A stretch of DNA of 64,000 bases. Origin: Candidatus Electryonea clarkiae (GTDB lineage Bacteria; Electryoneota; Electryoneia; Electryoneales; Electryoneaceae). The notes below the pieces were generated by a model. It was given only the letters and a program-made list of their open reading frames with translations, was not told where the DNA came from and searched no databases. Shown here in pieces: positions 17,212-26,911 of this stretch (the stretch's first letter is position 1; every line of letters starts with the position of its first letter). The stretch covers positions 29,704 through 93,703 of the forward strand of contig JAVCCM010000131.1 in the NCBI GenBank assembly GCA_030765455.1, given 5' to 3'. A program made the translations under genes and the position numbers.

Positions 17212-18576
17212 CTATTTAATTGGCAGTTTTATTGTAAAAGTACTTCCCTTCCCTACTTTACTTTCTACTGATATTTCCCCATTGTGCCTTTTAATAATCT
17301 GGTAACAGGTTGCCAGCCCCCAACCCATCTTTATCCTCGAGAAATTTTCAGTGAAACCGATATCAAATAGATTTTTTATATTTTTCGGATCAATACCTCT
17401 TCCTGTATCTGTGACGGATACTATTACATTTTTGTCAGCCTTAGATGTTTTGATAGAAATCGTACCTTCACCATCAATCGCTTTGGAAGCGTTTGAAATC
17501 AGGTTGAGGAATACCTGGTTAAGTTCTCCTGCGAAGCATAAAATCTCAGGTATCTCGCCATAATCACAATCAACTTGAATTTTATCACCGATCTCATGTT
17601 TGATAATTGATAATGTCGTTTTTATGGAATCATTCAGATTAATCATTTGATATTCAGCTTCATCAAGTCTGCTGAAGTTTTTTAATCCCGTAATCAGTTC
17701 TGAAATTCGTCCTGCCGCTTCATGTGTAACCTTGTTGCTTTGTTTCATTGCTGTCAAGGTACGATTAACAACCCTTGAATCGAATCTTGTATCAATTTTG
17801 GAATAATCATTCAGCAGCTTATCAATCTTCCTGGTAGCCCTGCTGATGACGTCATTCGATGAAGTGATCGCGCCAATGGGAGTATTTATCTCGTGCGCCA
17901 GACCGGCTACTAATCGTCCTAAAGATGCCATCTTTTCAGATTGAATTAACTGACCTTGTGTGGAACGTAAATCATTCAGTGCTTTCTCAAGTTCGTGAGT
18001 GCGAACCCCGACAAGCGCTTCCAGTTCTTCCATCTTCAACCTTGCGCGCTGAGACAGATCCCATTTTTCGCTCAAAGTACTCGCAAGCTGTTGAACTTCG
18101 GTAGCGTCGAATGGTTTCCTGAGGAATACTATATTGTCATTAGCACCAAAAATATCAAATATATCTTCCCAGACATAGTCTGCATAAGCAGTTGCGATCA
18201 CGAACTGTATGTCTTGGTCAATTTCCAGGATTCTCTTGATCGTTTCAATACCATCCCAGCCCGGCGGCATTCTAACATCCATAAATGATAGTGCGAAAGG
18301 CTTAGATTCCTCTATTGATTGTTCTATCTTTTTAAAAGCCTCTTGTCCCTGAAAAGCAGAAGCAAGATTATATTCCGGTAAAGAAACTTTACTCTCCGCT
18401 ATCTTATTACCGTCAACATTTTCACCGAAAAAATCGGCAGCCAGGTCATCAAATTCTGCAGATGCTAATTCTTCAAGGGCAAGTATCTTGCGGTAATCCT
18501 CATGAATCTGTTCCTGGTCATCAACCAGGAGAATTCTTCTATTCTTCGAAATTATATCAGGCATTAATCTTCTCAT
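17212..18576 (-). CDS. Receiver-histidine kinase hybrid (REC-HisKA-HATPase)
   Basis: 454 residues with no membrane segment. An N-terminal receiver domain has LLVDDQEQIHEDYRK, an unusually long insertion between its first helix and the phospho-acceptor (residues about 30-95), the acceptor Asp in SFMDVRMPPGWDG and Lys in FLRKPFD. A coiled coil leads to the H-box SLGRLVAGLAHEINTPIG and a HATPase with NLISNASKAI, DTGRGI and MGWGLATCYQI. REC-first kinases often take phosphate from a partner kinase and adjust their own activity. The start overlaps the stop of the upstream kinase gene by 20 bases, so they are translated together. It may supply the acceptor His that the upstream kinase seems to lack (inference). 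Confidence 0.9.
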   Translation of the reverse strand: MRRLMPDIISKNRRILLVDDQEQIHEDYRKILALEELASAEFDDLAADFFGENVDGNKIAESKVSLPEYNLASAFQGQEAFKKIEQSIEESKPFALSFMDVRMPPGWDGIETIKRILEIDQDIQFVIATAYADYVWEDIFDIFGANDNIVFLRKPFDATEVQQLASTLSEKWDLSQRARLKMEELEALVGVRTHELEKALNDLRSTQGQLIQSEKMASLGRLVAGLAHEINTPIGAITSSNDVISRATRKIDKLLNDYSKIDTRFDSRVVNRTLTAMKQSNKVTHEAAGRISELITGLKNFSRLDEAEYQMINLNDSIKTTLSIIKHEIGDKIQVDCDYGEIPEILCFAGELNQVFLNLISNASKAIDGEGTISIKTSKADKNVIVSVTDTGRGIDPKNIKNLFDIGFTENFSRIKMGWGLATCYQIIKRHNGEISVESKVGKGSTFTIKLPIK

Positions 18577-20590
18577 CTATTTCAATAGGCAGTGTAAGGA
18601 TGAAGGTTGCACCTTTTCCCAGCCCGTTGCTTTTAGCAGTCAATGAACCACCCATTTCACGGGCGCTATTGGCACAACCGTGTAATCCGTAACCATGTCC
18701 ATCTTCTTTGGTAGTGAAACCGTATCCGAATATCTTTTCAAGGTTTTCTGCTGCAATTCCGGAACCATTATCAGCGACCCTTATCGTAGCAACATCGTCT
18801 TCATAATCAACCCAGACAGTAATTTCCCTCACCTTTTCGGTAACTTCCTTCACTGCATCACGAGCATTCTTCAACAGGTTAATCATTATCTGCAAAACCC
18901 TGTGTTTGCTGATAGCCACTGCCTCAAGATTTTCTTGGCTTTCGATATTAAACTTGATATGGTGACGTTCAAAAGATGCTCCGAATAATTGCACTGCATC
19001 ATTGACAAGTTCTGGTAAAATGACTCTCTCCATGACTCCATCAACACCTGCATAATTCTGTTGCAACGCTATAATTTGACGAATATGATCATGACTTTTG
19101 TCTAATGTGATTGTTTGATCTTTAAGACGTTTCCATTCACTTGTAATCACTTCACCAAGCTGACCAAGAAACTTTGGAAGTTTCTTCCCCTGTGGATTAT
19201 TAGCCGCGAAATCAGCAAAATTGTCTTCATGTTGTATCACTACCTCAGATAACTTTGATAACTGTGAAACTCTTGATTCTTTAAGGGTTTTGCGTAGGAC
19301 AGACGTAGATGTAGTTGCACCATTTAATGCATTTCCGACATTATAAAGAACACTGGTAGCGATTTCGGCCATACCCGCAGAATGAGCTGATTCAAGCAGT
19401 TTTTTCTGAGTATCACTCAGCTCTTTCTCTATTTGCTTACGATCGGTTATATCTTCAATAAAACCTTCTATGAAACGCAATTTACTTTCGTTGTCCATTA
19501 CTGCCCAGATATTAAGTTTAACACTGATCTGGGTGCCATCCTTTCTCTTGAAAAGCAATTCGCGGGTAGCTTCACCTCGTTTTTGCATCATTTTCAGAAT
19601 CATGTCGCGATCTCTACTGTCAGCATAAACCTGTTCAGAGAGGTTTGTAATATTTTCAATTACATCCTGCGAATCTTTGTATCCAAGGATTGTAGCAGCC
19701 GAATTATTTGCAGTAAGGATATGTCCATCAGGATGTGATCTGAAAATCCCCATAGTCGCATTTTCGAAAATACTCCGATAACGCTCTTCACTCTCCATTA
19801 AATGTTCTTCGACTAATTCCCGTCTTTCAATGTCGGCAATCAGGCTGCTCTGCATTTTCCTGAATGAATCTGCAAGCCGTCCCATCTCATCTTTACTTGT
19901 ACAATAATAATCGATATTCTTATATAGATCACCTTCTGAGATTGCCTCAGCGCCTTCAATCAGTTCGCGAACCGGACGTATGATATTATATATGATAGCA
20001 AATGAAAGAAGAATAATAAGGGCGAGGCTGCTAATGAATGAGATTGTAATGATAGACTTTGAAAGATGATGTGATTTGCGAGCATTTTCAAAAGCTTCTT
20101 CCATTTTTTGTTTCTGGCTTTGTGTCAATTCGCTTAATTTAAGCATCAAAGTGGAATATTTTTCATGCATTTGTCCTACTTTTGCCAGCAATTCTTCATT
20201 AAAAGAACTACCGATCATCTCACGTGTAGTTATGCCTGCAACATTATAAAAATCTTCAAAAATGCTTTCTATCTCAGACAGTTGTTCCTGATCTATGGAT
20301 TCATTTGATTTAGCCTTCTCTATTAATGTAAGAAACTCATCATGAACAGTATCCGCTTCATCAATAATCAGTTCTTCTTCAGCAGTGAGGGCTTCCTGCA
20401 GGATATGCCTGGTCTGAACGGCAAGCTTTTCAAGTTGATGGCTTAATTCGAGGGATTGAAAATATTCGGTTTCGATAAGAGTCAGGAGACGTCCATTCTT
20501 GATACCACCAAGTAAGGTAATAATAAATACCGTAACGAATACTATTGTGGCAATAAAAGGAAGCGATAATATTTTAATTCTGATAGACAT
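18557..20590 (-). CDS. HAMP-PAS membrane histidine kinase with Tyr at the phospho-acceptor position
   Basis: 677 residues: TM1 at about 8-30, a helical periplasmic sensor (about 31-178), TM2 at about 180-203, HAMP (204-256), a PAS domain (268-388, RYRSIFENATMGIFRSHPDG ... RFIEGFIEDITDR), then a DHp region and a complete HATPase (NLLKNARDAV, DNGSGI, GYGLHGC). The DHp belongs to the class with the signature AGMAE-ATxVLHNVGN-LN, but here residue 416 is Tyr (codon TAT, 19343-19345) where the family has His. Either the kinase is inactive as an autokinase or acts through the overlapping REC-kinase downstream. A nearby His403 exists but is not at the usual position. Confidence 0.88.
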   Translation of the reverse strand: MSIRIKILSLPFIATIVFVTVFIITLLGGIKNGRLLTLIETEYFQSLELSHQLEKLAVQTRHILQEALTAEEELIIDEADTVHDEFLTLIEKAKSNESIDQEQLSEIESIFEDFYNVAGITTREMIGSSFNEELLAKVGQMHEKYSTLMLKLSELTQSQKQKMEEAFENARKSHHLSKSIITISFISSLALIILLSFAIIYNIIRPVRELIEGAEAISEGDLYKNIDYYCTSKDEMGRLADSFRKMQSSLIADIERRELVEEHLMESEERYRSIFENATMGIFRSHPDGHILTANNSAATILGYKDSQDVIENITNLSEQVYADSRDRDMILKMMQKRGEATRELLFKRKDGTQISVKLNIWAVMDNESKLRFIEGFIEDITDRKQIEKELSDTQKKLLESAHSAGMAEIATSVLYNVGNALNGATTSTSVLRKTLKESRVSQLSKLSEVVIQHEDNFADFAANNPQGKKLPKFLGQLGEVITSEWKRLKDQTITLDKSHDHIRQIIALQQNYAGVDGVMERVILPELVNDAVQLFGASFERHHIKFNIESQENLEAVAISKHRVLQIMINLLKNARDAVKEVTEKVREITVWVDYEDDVATIRVADNGSGIAAENLEKIFGYGFTTKEDGHGYGLHGCANSAREMGGSLTAKSNGLGKGATFILTLPIEIDEKINA

Positions 20591-20700
20591 AGCTGGTCTC
20601 TCAATCTGGGATTCCGGTGAGGAATGATCACATGAATTTTCAACTCTTTAGATACTGATCTTCAAAATTTTCCTCATATCCAGTCATATCTTTTTAATTC

Positions 20701-20720
20701 ATTCACAGGATATAAGGATA
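20701..20720 (-). repeat. Interspersed 20-base word, copy 1
   Basis: The reverse complement of 20701-20720 (TATCCTTATATCCTGTGAAT) recurs exactly at 47529-47548, also in an intergenic space at the end of a gene. It lies between the binding-protein gene and the first kinase gene. It may be part of a low-complexity family built on ATCCTGT / TAATCCT words, also seen at 43511-43537. Confidence 0.55.
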
Positions 20721-20742
20721 CTAAAAATAAGAGGGATAACTA

Positions 20743-21165
20743 TTATTCAAGACTTAAAATTTTGACATTTACCGGCACGGTATTACCTGAAATGTATCCC
20801 ATGGCTCCGGGTGTTGAAGCTACGAATTTAATCAATTCCTTTTCATTCGAGAATGATTTTGGTGGTACTCCTCTCCCGGAAAACAGGGCTTGTTTCCAGT
20901 AAATAACAAATTTAGATACTGTTTTATTAAGCATCTCTTTTACGAATGCTTCATGAGTCTCGCCACCGTCAAGCATTACAGGTACAATCTTTTGATTATC
21001 TGACCACCGGGTATGTAATCCAAGATATATTCTTTTCAGGGTTCTGGTTTCAAGGCTGTTGGTTGAGACTTCCTTGTTTGCGATAAGCACAACTTCAGCA
21101 GCCCTGCACCATGACAATGAAACGAAAACACAAAGAATGACTATAATATTTGTTAGTTGTTTCAT
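20743..21165 (-). CDS. Small periplasmic phosphate-binding-like (PBP fold) protein
   Basis: 140 residues with a signal peptide (about 1-22, ending CRAA). The rest resembles the N-terminal lobe of PstS-type substrate-binding proteins: VVLIANKEVSTNSLETRTLKRIYLG, a phrase typical of short PBP-like proteins that pair with porins and histidine kinases, then FVKEMLNKTVSKFVIYWKQALFSGRG and a C-terminal GAMGYI. It is too short for a complete two-lobed binding protein, so it is more likely a sensor accessory than a transporter part. It follows the porin-like gene by 6 bases and precedes the kinase by about 150, so a job of presenting a ligand to the kinase is likely (inference). Confidence 0.8.
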   Translation of the reverse strand: MKQLTNIIVILCVFVSLSWCRAAEVVLIANKEVSTNSLETRTLKRIYLGLHTRWSDNQKIVPVMLDGGETHEAFVKEMLNKTVSKFVIYWKQALFSGRGVPPKSFSNEKELIKFVASTPGAMGYISGNTVPVNVKILSLE

Positions 21166-21171
21166 GGTGAC

Positions 21172-22524
21172 TTAAAAATGAAATGTTGTTTTTGCTACCA
21201 ACAACATCCAATCCTTCTCTATAACATCAGGATTTTCAAAACTACCCTCATTGTGAATTCTTTTTACCAGCGCAGCTCCATTGATGTCATGAATTTCGAG
21301 TTTGAACAACCAGTTATCGCTGATATCACAACGACCGGAAATGCAGAGTTCCTTCTGCCAACGAAAATAATCATTTAGACCGCTATCATCCAAATCGCTT
21401 CCATCTTTATCAAATAAATTATTATAATATTCTGAGTAATATGTGCTTGCACTAAATCTTTTGTTTAACTGATACGTAATTTGTCCGTAATATCCACCAA
21501 CGGTATTATTATCAGTTTCCTGGTAAAAACTTGAATATTCACCTGCGATAGTCAGATTACTAAGAGTGTATTCAGCAGAAAAAGTTTTAGCCTCGTAGTA
21601 CGAATGCCAACCGGAAATTAAAAACCCATAGTTGGTTGTTCGTTGCTGAGTAGTATCAGTTGGAGTCGCAACTCTTACAAATGAGCCACGATGATTTATC
21701 TCATATCTTCCGGCAAAAGCTGTGGCGCTGACTTTTAATCCAGGAATGGGTGTATTCCAAAAAAGACCACCTCCATAAACCCAGGGCATCCTGATTGATT
21801 CACCTCGAATCTCGTCCGAGATGTATTCAACTGTTGTGGTGGAGTCGCTATCCCGAGCGCCAAACCAACTCAGAGTTCCGTAATTGTATGCAGTGTAGGA
21901 GTCTATCCAGTAGGCGCTATTAGGATTAGGAATGTTCAGCGAACCTCCAAAAAACTCATATTCAAATTCCCCCAACTGAGAGAAATAACTATTACCATAT
22001 AAACTCATCCCTTCCATTGCAAGAGTGAAATCTCTCCAGTTATCTGTGTAAACGCTTTCCGGTAGCAGGATATGAGTTCTCGCCATATCAATATCTCTGC
22101 TGTAATTATACAAGCCGTGTGGAAACTTAACTTTACCGAACTTAAAACCAAGATAATCACGCCAACGGAAATCACCATATGCCCAGTCAACATACACAGC
22201 ATTGTTACCATCATCACCAAGATCACGAGCCAATAATTGAATACCGATTCGGATTCTTTCGGTTGGTAGAGAATGGACATTAAGGGCAACTTCGTTAAAT
22301 TCTGCGTTTCCATTTTTCGAATGCAGCACAGGGTAATTATTCTCCGTGGAATAGAAATATCCCTGGCTGGCAAAACCGTGGAAAATGAGGTTATCACCAA
22401 AACCTGATGCCAGGCTTGTTTGGAATACGACTAAAAGCAGCAATAAACCTGAAAGCAAACATGATAATCCAGACCGTGCAAAGGAATATCCGGTCTGGAT
22501 TTGGTATGGAATATTAGTATTCAT
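21172..22524 (-). CDS. Outer-membrane porin-like beta-barrel
   Basis: 450 residues. A long signal peptide (hydrophobic LLSGLLLLLVVFQTSLAS) precedes a mature chain made of alternating aromatic and polar residues with Gly and Asn turns; it ends in Phe (KTTFHF), the usual end of outer-membrane barrels assembled by Bam. The stretch DWAYGDFRWRDYLGFKFGKVKFPHGLYN at about 130-157 is like that in porin-type proteins found with short phosphate-binding-like proteins. AGGTGA precedes the start by 7 bases. Position between a DUF4249 lipoprotein and the PBP-like protein suggests a shared envelope-transport or sensing role. The substrate cannot be told. Confidence 0.82.
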   Translation of the reverse strand: MNTNIPYQIQTGYSFARSGLSCLLSGLLLLLVVFQTSLASGFGDNLIFHGFASQGYFYSTENNYPVLHSKNGNAEFNEVALNVHSLPTERIRIGIQLLARDLGDDGNNAVYVDWAYGDFRWRDYLGFKFGKVKFPHGLYNYSRDIDMARTHILLPESVYTDNWRDFTLAMEGMSLYGNSYFSQLGEFEYEFFGGSLNIPNPNSAYWIDSYTAYNYGTLSWFGARDSDSTTTVEYISDEIRGESIRMPWVYGGGLFWNTPIPGLKVSATAFAGRYEINHRGSFVRVATPTDTTQQRTTNYGFLISGWHSYYEAKTFSAEYTLSNLTIAGEYSSFYQETDNNTVGGYYGQITYQLNKRFSASTYYSEYYNNLFDKDGSDLDDSGLNDYFRWQKELCISGRCDISDNWLFKLEIHDINGAALVKRIHNEGSFENPDVIEKDWMLLVAKTTFHF

Positions 22525-22582
22525 TATGTCATCACCTGCGTGTCCTGAACATTTTGAATTGAATTTAATCTACTATCAGAAT

Positions 22583-23590
22583 TTATTCCACTACTTCCAT
22601 ATTAAGATAAAAGCTGTGAATTGCAGTAGCGCCAAAGCATCCAAGTCCTCCATGCACGTAGCTTTCGGGACGTGAAATATCACCGGTGGTCGGATTGGTT
22701 TGATACGTTGTAAAGACATATCGAGAATACTCAAAAGAACCTGCGATCACATCTATTCGTTGTGGTCCACTCCATTCGAAGAGTAGCCAGAATATGTCAT
22801 AATAGTTGATATAATCAGGAGCCCAACCGATGGTAGAGCGACCTTTATCCCCTGGTTCAATGGCATCTTCGGGATCATCCGGGTCCCAGTCCGGGTCAAG
22901 CGGCACAAGTTCGGATGTATCGGTCAGCGCCAATATAGTGAACAGATATCCACCCTGGGATTCACCGCCATAGTTAACATTACCCCAGGCAGGAGTCCAG
23001 GTAGTCTTGATACTCTCATCGTTCCGGCTAAATGTTGGGAACGAATCAGGAAGAGCTTGAGGATCATCAGGAACAACATCCATTATCGTGTTGAGCATTT
23101 CGTATCGATCATCATCTGTTTCATTGACTACAGTTAAAATGAATGTATCAGGAGTTGTCGTTTCAGCCCAGATATCCACGTCACCGGGTTTTTTCACCTC
23201 TATGCGGTAAAGTGTGTTGCGTTTGACTGTATTGGCACCCATCGGAATGTATCGTCCGGCATAATTACGATCGTATTCGTAATAAACCGCTAATCCTGTT
23301 CCTAAAGTATCAAATGTTTCCGGTGGATCAGATGTATAATCAATCTTTGGAAATATGACAATTTCCGCACCAGTTATTCCGCCGTTCCGGGGATCGTAAT
23401 AATTCTCAATATTTTTGTGTATCTTTTCAAGCCAGATTTCACCGAACGGCTGATCAACTGTGATAAAAGCGTGAAGAACCGGCTCAGGATCGTAGTCATC
23501 AACCTCGGTCGGGGTACTATCGCATCCGATTAAAGCAATTGATATAAACAAGAATAACAGAACTACATAGTTCTTATGCTTACTAAACAT
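22583..23590 (-). CDS. DUF4249-like outer-membrane lipoprotein
   Basis: 335 residues. The signal FLFISIALIGCDS has a clear lipobox (LIGC). The mature part starts EVDDYDPEPVLHAFITVDQPFGEIWLEK and continues as a beta-rich domain (GAEIVIFP, TLYRIEVKKPGDVDIWAETTTPDTF), which is the pattern of DUF4249 proteins. Those proteins are encoded next to TonB-dependent receptors in Bacteroidota and are thought to be surface accessory proteins. Here it follows the receptor gene by 64 bases. A GGGAG site lies 8 bases before the start. Family assignment is by pattern and neighbourhood. Confidence 0.78.
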   Translation of the reverse strand: MFSKHKNYVVLLFLFISIALIGCDSTPTEVDDYDPEPVLHAFITVDQPFGEIWLEKIHKNIENYYDPRNGGITGAEIVIFPKIDYTSDPPETFDTLGTGLAVYYEYDRNYAGRYIPMGANTVKRNTLYRIEVKKPGDVDIWAETTTPDTFILTVVNETDDDRYEMLNTIMDVVPDDPQALPDSFPTFSRNDESIKTTWTPAWGNVNYGGESQGGYLFTILALTDTSELVPLDPDWDPDDPEDAIEPGDKGRSTIGWAPDYINYYDIFWLLFEWSGPQRIDVIAGSFEYSRYVFTTYQTNPTTGDISRPESYVHGGLGCFGATAIHSFYLNMEVVE

Positions 23591-23654
23591 GATATTACTC
23601 CCTAATTAGAGATATTTCAAATACTGCTCCGGGAAATGAATTCCTTTGCTGCAT

Positions 23655-25943
23655 TTAGAATCGTACTTCGTAACTGATTAATGGTAATACCGGTAAAAGT
23701 TTGACATCGTTGACTTCTATAGGATTTTCATCAGTATCATAGGTCCTGAACCAGATCGAACGACGGCTGTAAACATTGTAGATGCTTATGTCCAGCTTTG
23801 CTTTCTTACCGAAGAACTTGTGATTGTATGTAAATGTCATGTCAAGCCGGTGATCAGCCGGAAGACGGTAGTTATTTTTCTCGCCATTCAGAATTGTCCG
23901 GTTTCCATCCGGCTCATATTCCAGTGGGACATGAGCGAAATGGTATGTATATAGTCCCAGGGCTCTCGTATATCCTTGTCCTGTATTATATCGCCAGCTT
24001 GTTGACATATCCCAATTCTTCGTCAGTTTATAAGTACCGACTGATACAAAATCATGCCGACGGTCCCACTTGGGATAATACCAGTCGCCGTCATTGATAA
24101 ATGTATCTGTGAACCTTCGTTTAGACCAAGAGAGCGAATATCCTGTCCATCCCGTCAACCGACCCGCTTTTTGATGAAGCATCCATTCAAAACCGTAAGC
24201 ATTCCCCTCACCGGACAAAAATACGGAAGCCATATCAAAACCTCTGTCAACCATATTGTTATAATTAAGTACATTATGGTACTTGTTATAATAGGCTTCA
24301 ACAGTAAATTCAAGATCTTCGCGAGGATCATTTTCAAAACCGAATACTATCTGATCTGAGTACATCGGATCCATTGAACCATCAAACGGCATCCAGATAT
24401 CCATGAAACTACCGCCCTCTCCGAAGGAAATAATATTAACCCACTGATGATATCGCCCTCCCGCTAATTTCAGGCGGGTTTTTGTATCATAGTGGTACAA
24501 AAGTGCGAGACGAGGATCAACATACACCTTATCAGAATCTTCATGATAATTCATTCGAATACCGGGCAATAGTTCAAACTGTGAGTTGATTTTCCACTCA
24601 TTTTGGATGTAATAGGATAAGGTGAAATTGGTGGTATCAATATTTACAAATGTATCTTCCTGGAACCTGTTGAGTACTTCTACGTCATAAATATGCAGGT
24701 CAATACCGGTTTTAATCTTCTGGTTTGTATATCCGAGATATTCATAATCCCCTCGAAACGCCCTGTCGCGAAAACGATTCTTAAATTCCTGTATGAAGAC
24801 ACCGTCATTTTCCATGTCGAAACCACTATTATACCTGCTGTATGCTATACCTAAGGTCAGGAAGCCATTATCAGATATTATATGCCTCAATCGTGAAGCA
24901 AAGGTCCTGTTGCCCCAGTTTGTTCCCAGTTGAAACTTGCTGTCATCCGGACCAAATTCTGATTGCAGGTCATCCTGCCCTAAATATCCTCCGACAGTCA
25001 GGGTAGTCTTGTTACCAATGTCTATATTGACTTTTCCGTTTCCATCGTAAAAATAATAGTCCGGCAGGTCTGCCATTTCCTCACTGGCGTTTTTCATCAT
25101 GGATATGATTGGTTCCAGGTAGGTACGCCGCCCTGAAAGAGCATAAGAACCCCTCTTGTTTGGTAGAGGACCTTCTATTGCGCCCCTTGCAGACACTAAT
25201 CCAATCGAAAAAAGTCCTTCCATCTTTTTCCGGTTGCCATCATTGGTAACCACTTCCAGCACACTTCCTGCACGCCCGCCGTATTCTGCCGGGAAAGCAC
25301 CTTTCATCAACTCAATGTGTTTTACTGCATCACCGTTAAAGGTGCTGAATATACCGAAGAGGTGAGAAGGATTGTAAACCGTACTCTGGTCCATTTGGAT
25401 CAGGGTCATATCGCTGCTTCCACCTCTAACATACAATGCGCTGGAGATATCCGATGATGCTTTAACACCTGGAATAGCCTGCATTGCCCGAAGTACATCT
25501 ACTTCGGCTCCAAGCGAGGGCATATTGCGAATCGTATTGGCATCTATCGGAATTGTAGAAACACGAGCGCTTTGCCGAGCCTTATCATTGTCTTTTTCTT
25601 TAACGGTAAATACTACCTCCTCAAGAATGACAGACACGGGCAATAATTCTATAGTAACAGGATCTGAAGCACCTTCGGATATTGTCACCGTCAGTTCCGC
25701 TCTATGATACCCCAGGTAGCTTACACTTAGTGCATATGAACCTGTCTCAAGATTTGGAATCGCAAAGAATCCGTCCAGGTTTGTGGTTGAGCCTCTCTGC
25801 TCGCCAAGAACTACGACATTCGCGACCGGTAGAGGTTCGCCGGAAGTGGCATCAATTACAAATCCTCGAACATTACCCTTAGCAAAAACATGCGATGTCA
25901 TAACACAAATCAAAATTAGAATTGTTAAAATTTGTTTAAACAT
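23655..25943 (-). CDS. TonB-dependent receptor with carboxypeptidase-regulatory N-domain
   Basis: 762 residues. A signal peptide (about 1-21, ending HVFA) is followed by a CarboxypepD_reg-like domain (residues 22-105, VRGFVIDATSGEPLPVANV ... SVSYLGYHRAEL), then a plug (SLGAEVDVLRAMQAIPGVK ... LYVRGGSSDMTLIQMD ... GAFPAEYGGRAGSVLEV) and a beta-barrel ending in EVRF with a terminal Phe. Receptors of this SusC-like but shorter class import siderophores, oligosaccharides or other ligands across the outer membrane with TonB energy. GAGG upstream sets the start. It heads the minus-strand series that continues with a DUF4249 lipoprotein, a porin, a binding protein and three kinases. The ligand is unknown. 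Confidence 0.92.
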   Translation of the reverse strand: MFKQILTILILICVMTSHVFAKGNVRGFVIDATSGEPLPVANVVVLGEQRGSTTNLDGFFAIPNLETGSYALSVSYLGYHRAELTVTISEGASDPVTIELLPVSVILEEVVFTVKEKDNDKARQSARVSTIPIDANTIRNMPSLGAEVDVLRAMQAIPGVKASSDISSALYVRGGSSDMTLIQMDQSTVYNPSHLFGIFSTFNGDAVKHIELMKGAFPAEYGGRAGSVLEVVTNDGNRKKMEGLFSIGLVSARGAIEGPLPNKRGSYALSGRRTYLEPIISMMKNASEEMADLPDYYFYDGNGKVNIDIGNKTTLTVGGYLGQDDLQSEFGPDDSKFQLGTNWGNRTFASRLRHIISDNGFLTLGIAYSRYNSGFDMENDGVFIQEFKNRFRDRAFRGDYEYLGYTNQKIKTGIDLHIYDVEVLNRFQEDTFVNIDTTNFTLSYYIQNEWKINSQFELLPGIRMNYHEDSDKVYVDPRLALLYHYDTKTRLKLAGGRYHQWVNIISFGEGGSFMDIWMPFDGSMDPMYSDQIVFGFENDPREDLEFTVEAYYNKYHNVLNYNNMVDRGFDMASVFLSGEGNAYGFEWMLHQKAGRLTGWTGYSLSWSKRRFTDTFINDGDWYYPKWDRRHDFVSVGTYKLTKNWDMSTSWRYNTGQGYTRALGLYTYHFAHVPLEYEPDGNRTILNGEKNNYRLPADHRLDMTFTYNHKFFGKKAKLDISIYNVYSRRSIWFRTYDTDENPIEVNDVKLLPVLPLISYEVRF

Positions 25944-26002
25944 AGCTTCCTCATGTAGAAATAATCACTGTATAACTTTTATAATCATAAACATAAACAG
26001 TG

Positions 26003-26590
26003 TTAGAACTCGCCAAATTTGAATGTAATTGCGGCGTGAGCCCCATTCAATTTTGATTCTTCCAAATACTCAGATTCATAACCAAATGTCTGCCTGTAAC
26101 CCATTCCAAATCCAAGGCGGAACCATTCGGTAAAATTAATAACCACATGAACGGATGGATCAAGCACAAAAAATTCGTCAGTTTCTATTGACGTCGTTCC
26201 GATATCATCTCCGGGGGCTTCCTTGCTAATATTTACTCCTCCCCCGGCAAACATAGTCGAGATATCGTAATGAACTATATCATCCGATTTAATTATGTAT
26301 CTCACCAATCCCCCACCATACCCCATATCTATATTATATTCTTCATCATCAATGCTGATTTCATGGCGTGTGGTCATACCATAACCTCCCCCTCCAAGAA
26401 CGAATTGATGGTTTATTATCCACCCGCCTTCACCGCCGACCATCACTCCTAAATCATCGTTGAACTGGGTAAATTTGACTACTGGCCCACCGTAACCACC
26501 GCTTTCAACCTCACCACTGATTAATGTCTCTTCGCTAAGTCCCGGAAATGTCAAAAATAATAGAAAAGCCGTTAACAAGATACTTTTCAT
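26003..26590 (-). CDS. Small outer-membrane beta-barrel-like protein
   Basis: 195 residues from ATG 26590, chosen because AAGGAG lies five bases upstream; an ATG fifteen bases earlier has no such site. A signal peptide (SILLTAFLLFLTFPGLSE) precedes a Gly-rich chain of short strands (VVKFTQFNDDLGVMVGGEGG, FVLGGGGYGMTT), and the protein ends in FKFGEF, with a terminal Phe. The look is that of an eight-stranded OmpA/OmpX-like or outer-membrane-beta-barrel-domain protein, but I do not recognise a specific family. It ends 59 bases before the TonB receptor start and probably shares its transcript. Confidence 0.78.
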   Translation of the reverse strand: MKSILLTAFLLFLTFPGLSEETLISGEVESGGYGGPVVKFTQFNDDLGVMVGGEGGWIINHQFVLGGGGYGMTTRHEISIDDEEYNIDMGYGGGLVRYIIKSDDIVHYDISTMFAGGGVNISKEAPGDDIGTTSIETDEFFVLDPSVHVVINFTEWFRLGFGMGYRQTFGYESEYLEESKLNGAHAAITFKFGEF

Positions 26591-26911
26591 CTTTTCTCCT
26601 TCCATTTTATCGTAATCGAAAATATAAAGTTCATTTGATTTTTGAGTGCCCCTGATCAGTCGGCTGACTGAATGTCCGGGAAATGATCAATCGATATTGA
26701 AACGAGCAATATCGTCAAGAAGTACTATATCAAGCGCAAGATTTCAAAATATGCGGGTCGTGACACACCTGAGCAAGCAAATGTATGCAGTGCCTTAAAG
26801 GGAAACAAGGCATTGATCAAAAGTAATATTTTTACTTATTTCACTGGCAAAAATCAACTACTTTATGTACTATTATAAATTGTTTTTTAATATCAAAAAT
26901 TGGGACCTGCC
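26591..26911. other. Divergent intergenic region
   Basis: About 320 bases between the small barrel gene (-) and the Omp85-like gene (+), so it should hold promoters in both directions. I see a short hairpin at 26657-26670 (CAGTC-GGCT-GACTG) and an AT-rich stretch with TATTATAAAT near 26868-26880 that could be a -10 region for the plus-strand operon. No gene is evident. Confidence 0.4.

Noticed and set aside
26650..26800. Possible transposase remnant in the divergent gap
   Set aside because: Six-frame reading gives short frames only and no transposase motif.
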